A stretch of 12,375 bases of DNA, from assembly GCA_000697335.1 (NCBI GenBank), contig JNEM01015243.1, positions 1 to 12,375 of the forward strand. The letters are read 5' to 3'. The first letter of the stretch is position 1; each line of letters begins with the position of its first letter. This DNA is from Conidiobolus incongruus B7586. Lineage: Eukaryota > Entomophthoromycota > Entomophthoromycetes > Entomophthorales > Conidiobolaceae. Under the pieces are notes generated by a model. That model saw nothing but the letters and a program-made list of their open reading frames with translations. It did no database searches and had not been told where the DNA came from. Below, in pieces: positions 10,650 through 12,375 of the stretch. The translations under genes and the position numbers were made by a program.

Positions 10650-11460
10650 AAATTAAACAGATGTTGCTTTCTTAAGGGGTATTTATTAACTTTATAGTTA
10701 ACTTAAGTTTTTCAACAGTAATAACAACTTTTGTTTATTTTTAAGTAGGCTTTAACTTTTTTACTAAAGGTTTTCTCATAAAGCTTTAAAGCAGAAACAT
10801 CTATTATTTGAGATTTAAATAGGTTAAAGTAAAGTTTAAAAGATTAATTTTTAAGGTGGGAAGATTTAGTTATAAAGTAAAAAATATTATTAATTATAAT
10901 TGCTGTATCACAAATGTTAAAAAAAAACATATTATTAAAATATTCCCTATTAACTAATTAGAGCTTCACTTGAAGGTTAAAACATTATAATAATTTGTGG
11001 ATTTGTTTTTCTTCAGTGATATTTAATATATTTAAACATATCTCATTAAATTTCTCAATTAATTGTTTTGTAGAAGTTTTTTATTTAAGTTGGGAAAGTT
11101 TTTCTCTTGTTAATCAAATTTAATTCTTTAAGTAATACCTCTCTTTAAAAGCTTTTTCTAATTGTTGAAAAGTTTGTATCCTTGTAGTAAACTATCCTCC
11201 TAAAGAATTTTTAAGATTAAGTTTATAATAAGTTAACTACCAAGTATAAACAGATTTTTCTAAAAAAAAGTGGCTAATTTAAAGATATTCTTTAAATTTT
11301 TATCTGGGATTAAATTAAAATAATTCTTTATATTTTTAAGATAGTTTTTAAGTTTATAAAGGTTTTTAAAACTATTATAAATAGTTAATTTGTTTTTAAA
11401 GATATTAAAGAGGTGGTTTAATATATTAATTGTAGTGAAGTAGCTGGTTTGTTAGGTTTA
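10650..11460 (-). pseudogene. Copy B gag relict
   Basis: Gag forms the particle shell and binds the element's RNA. The capsid region shows TFQQLEKAFKERYY at 11132-11173, matching the Retrotrans_gag pattern TWEELxxAFxxRF. The C-terminal nucleocapsid region shows C-Y-Y-C at 10715-10726 followed by a KTG-like turn, the first half of a CCHC zinc knuckle. Both lie between the 5' LTR and pol in the right order. The exact start and the gag-pol boundary cannot be fixed, so whether the family used one fused frame or frameshifting is unknown. It is broken repeatedly and non-coding. Confidence 0.75.
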
Positions 11461-11599
11461 AACTTTTTAAATCATATTTTTTTCAATTAGAAGTTGTTTA
11501 ATATAAGTTTTTTAAAGGGTAGTAAGTTTTTAAAGACTAAAGTTTTAGATTCAGTTAGTAATTAAGCTATTATCATTATTAAAATAATATAAGGGTATC

Positions 11600-11742
11600 T
11601 CTTTTTTTATTAATATTATAGTATATAGTATTAAATTTAAATAAAATAAATTATAGATAAAATTTAAAATAGTAATAATTAAGTTTAATATAGATAGTTA
11701 TTAATTTCTAGTAAGTTTTTAATAGTTTTGTTATTGTTACTA
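11600..11742 (-). other. Copy B leader with presumed primer-binding site beside the 5' LTR
   Basis: About 140 bp between the LTR and gag, well conserved between A (5300-5438) and B, and absent from Z. The minus strand directly after the LTR begins TAGTAACAATAAC. A tRNA primer-binding site normally begins TGG, and TAG is what CpA-type decay of TGG would leave. The tRNA cannot be identified from what remains. Calling it a primer-binding site rests on position alone. Confidence 0.4.
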
Positions 11743-12141
11743 TATAAGTATAATAGTAGTTAAACCAATATAGTATAGAGGAAAACTTAATATAAAAGTA
11801 ATGTGGTGTAGAATATAGTAATATAATGTAGCTGTAGTGTGCAAGTGTAAACAAAGTTTAATTAAGCTTCAAACTAGGATGAGTCACTGATATATTAGGA
11901 TTTATATTAAGTAGTGCCAATATCCTATAATATTGATAGAATATAGTTTCAATCTTAGAAATAGTGTAAAAGTAAGAAATAGTAAGAATTGAGAGGAAAA
12001 AGAAGAACCTAGTTTATTAAATAATTTAATGCTATTTATACAATTTATTTAACTATATATATATAAATTAATCATATAATTTATAGATAATTGGATTATA
12101 TAAAAATATATATAAAAATTTAGAGAATTAGCCTCTTAACA
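11743..12141 (-). repeat. Right LTR of copy B (5' LTR)
   Basis: A 399-bp LTR ending in CTCTTAACA at 12133-12141, so on the minus strand it opens TGTTAAGAGG. It would hold the promoter of the element; TATA-like runs lie near 12095-12120 but mean little in DNA this AT-rich. It keeps more C and G than the other three LTRs and is the best single template for the family's original LTR. Confidence 0.88.
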
Positions 12142-12146
12142 ATATT
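12142..12146. repeat. Target-site duplication of copy B, right
   Basis: ATATT directly outside the CA terminus of the right LTR, identical to 6428-6432. See the left copy. Confidence 0.8.
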
Positions 12147-12375
12147 ATTTAAAATACTATAATACATCTTAATATTAATTCTCTTATTAAATTTATAAAA
12201 ATATTTTACACTTAAAAATAACATATATTATTAAATTATAATTAACTTATTATTATATTTTTGAGTTATAAGAGTATAATAGTTATAAAATAATTGTTTT
12301 TTTTTGAAATATCTAGCTTTTTTATTAGCTTTATTAAAATATATTTTTGTTTTATTTAATTAAATAACATTATTT
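12147..12375. other. AT-rich right flank, nothing recognised
   Basis: 229 bp that does not align with the element or clearly with the 5837-6432 spacer. There is no open frame of note, RNA gene or repeat. It is the former target-site flank of copy B. Confidence 0.6.

Larger units (their letters stand above)
6433..12141 (-). mobile_element. Copy B: fossil Ty3/Gypsy chromovirus, structurally whole, coding capacity lost
   Basis: A 5709-bp element read on the minus strand: LTR 11743-12141, leader, gag, protease region, reverse transcriptase/RNase H, integrase, chromodomain, polypurine tract, LTR 6433-6829. Termini are TG and CA, and exact 5-bp ATATT duplications flank it. Short family motifs are still readable for gag, the zinc knuckle, reverse transcriptase, integrase and chromodomain, all in the expected Ty3/Gypsy order. 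It is broken many tens of times by transition-type decay and is inert. The two LTRs differ at about 43 of 397 positions by hand count, all but about three being transitions. Chromovirus is the best family call; the clade within it is not resolved. Confidence 0.88.

Noticed and set aside
12095-12120. A TATA-box promoter in the right LTR of copy B
   Set aside because: TATA-like words occur everywhere in this window, so the match has no weight beyond the general expectation that a 5' LTR holds a promoter.
148-12141. A segmental duplication of A giving B
   Set aside because: B has its own exact 5-bp duplication at both ends, and the homology stops precisely at the LTR edges, so B is an independent insertion.
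1-12375. A mitochondrial or plastid genome, suggested by the extreme AT content
   Set aside because: No tRNA, rRNA or organellar protein gene is visible, and the window is explained by LTR elements with Ty3/Gypsy motifs and transition-type decay.
1-12375. An ordinary AT-rich genome (for example anaerobic gut fungi or Plasmodium) rather than RIP
   Set aside because: Copies and LTR pairs of one family differ from each other mainly by transitions, many in CpA/TpG context, and the coding frames are ruined. Native AT bias would leave frames intact. Not fully excluded for the spacer.

Overview
This window is an extremely AT-rich block of fossil LTR retrotransposons with no host gene that I can support. 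The lines I sampled run from roughly 13% to 27% G+C. All recognisable content is on the minus strand and belongs to one Ty3/Gypsy family whose pol ends in a chromodomain (a chromovirus). The decay is almost all C-to-T and G-to-A. Many of these changes sit in CpA/TpG context, and I found no CpG dinucleotide by eye. That is the footprint of repeat-induced point mutation (RIP) or a similar cytosine-deaminating genome defence. The best guess for the host is a filamentous ascomycete, in a gene-free AT-rich heterochromatic compartment. The species cannot be named from this window.

Layout on the plus strand. Positions 1-147 are the gag-side edge of a third copy (Z) that continues off the window. It runs straight into an LTR at 148-544, which also serves as the pol-side LTR of copy A (148-5836). 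Copy A has its second LTR at 5439-5836. A 596-bp AT-rich spacer (5837-6432) follows with nothing recognisable. Copy B (6433-12141) is complete in outline: LTR 6433-6829, polypurine tract, internal region, LTR 11743-12141, all flanked by an exact 5-bp target-site duplication ATATT. The remaining 12142-12375 is featureless AT-rich flank.

Read on the minus strand, each copy has the standard Ty3/Gypsy order: LTR, leader, gag with a capsid-like helix region and a zinc knuckle, a probable protease position, reverse transcriptase/RNase H, integrase, chromodomain, polypurine tract, LTR. Copies A and B are collinear end to end (5689 and 5709 bp) and differ mainly by transitions. Both are broken many tens of times over and are inert. 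B is less decayed than A.

The points most worth attention are the Z-A junction, where two copies share one LTR; the mismatch between A's two LTRs; the intact duplication around B; and the chromodomain, which fits an element that targets heterochromatin. I found no evidence of a new biological system here.
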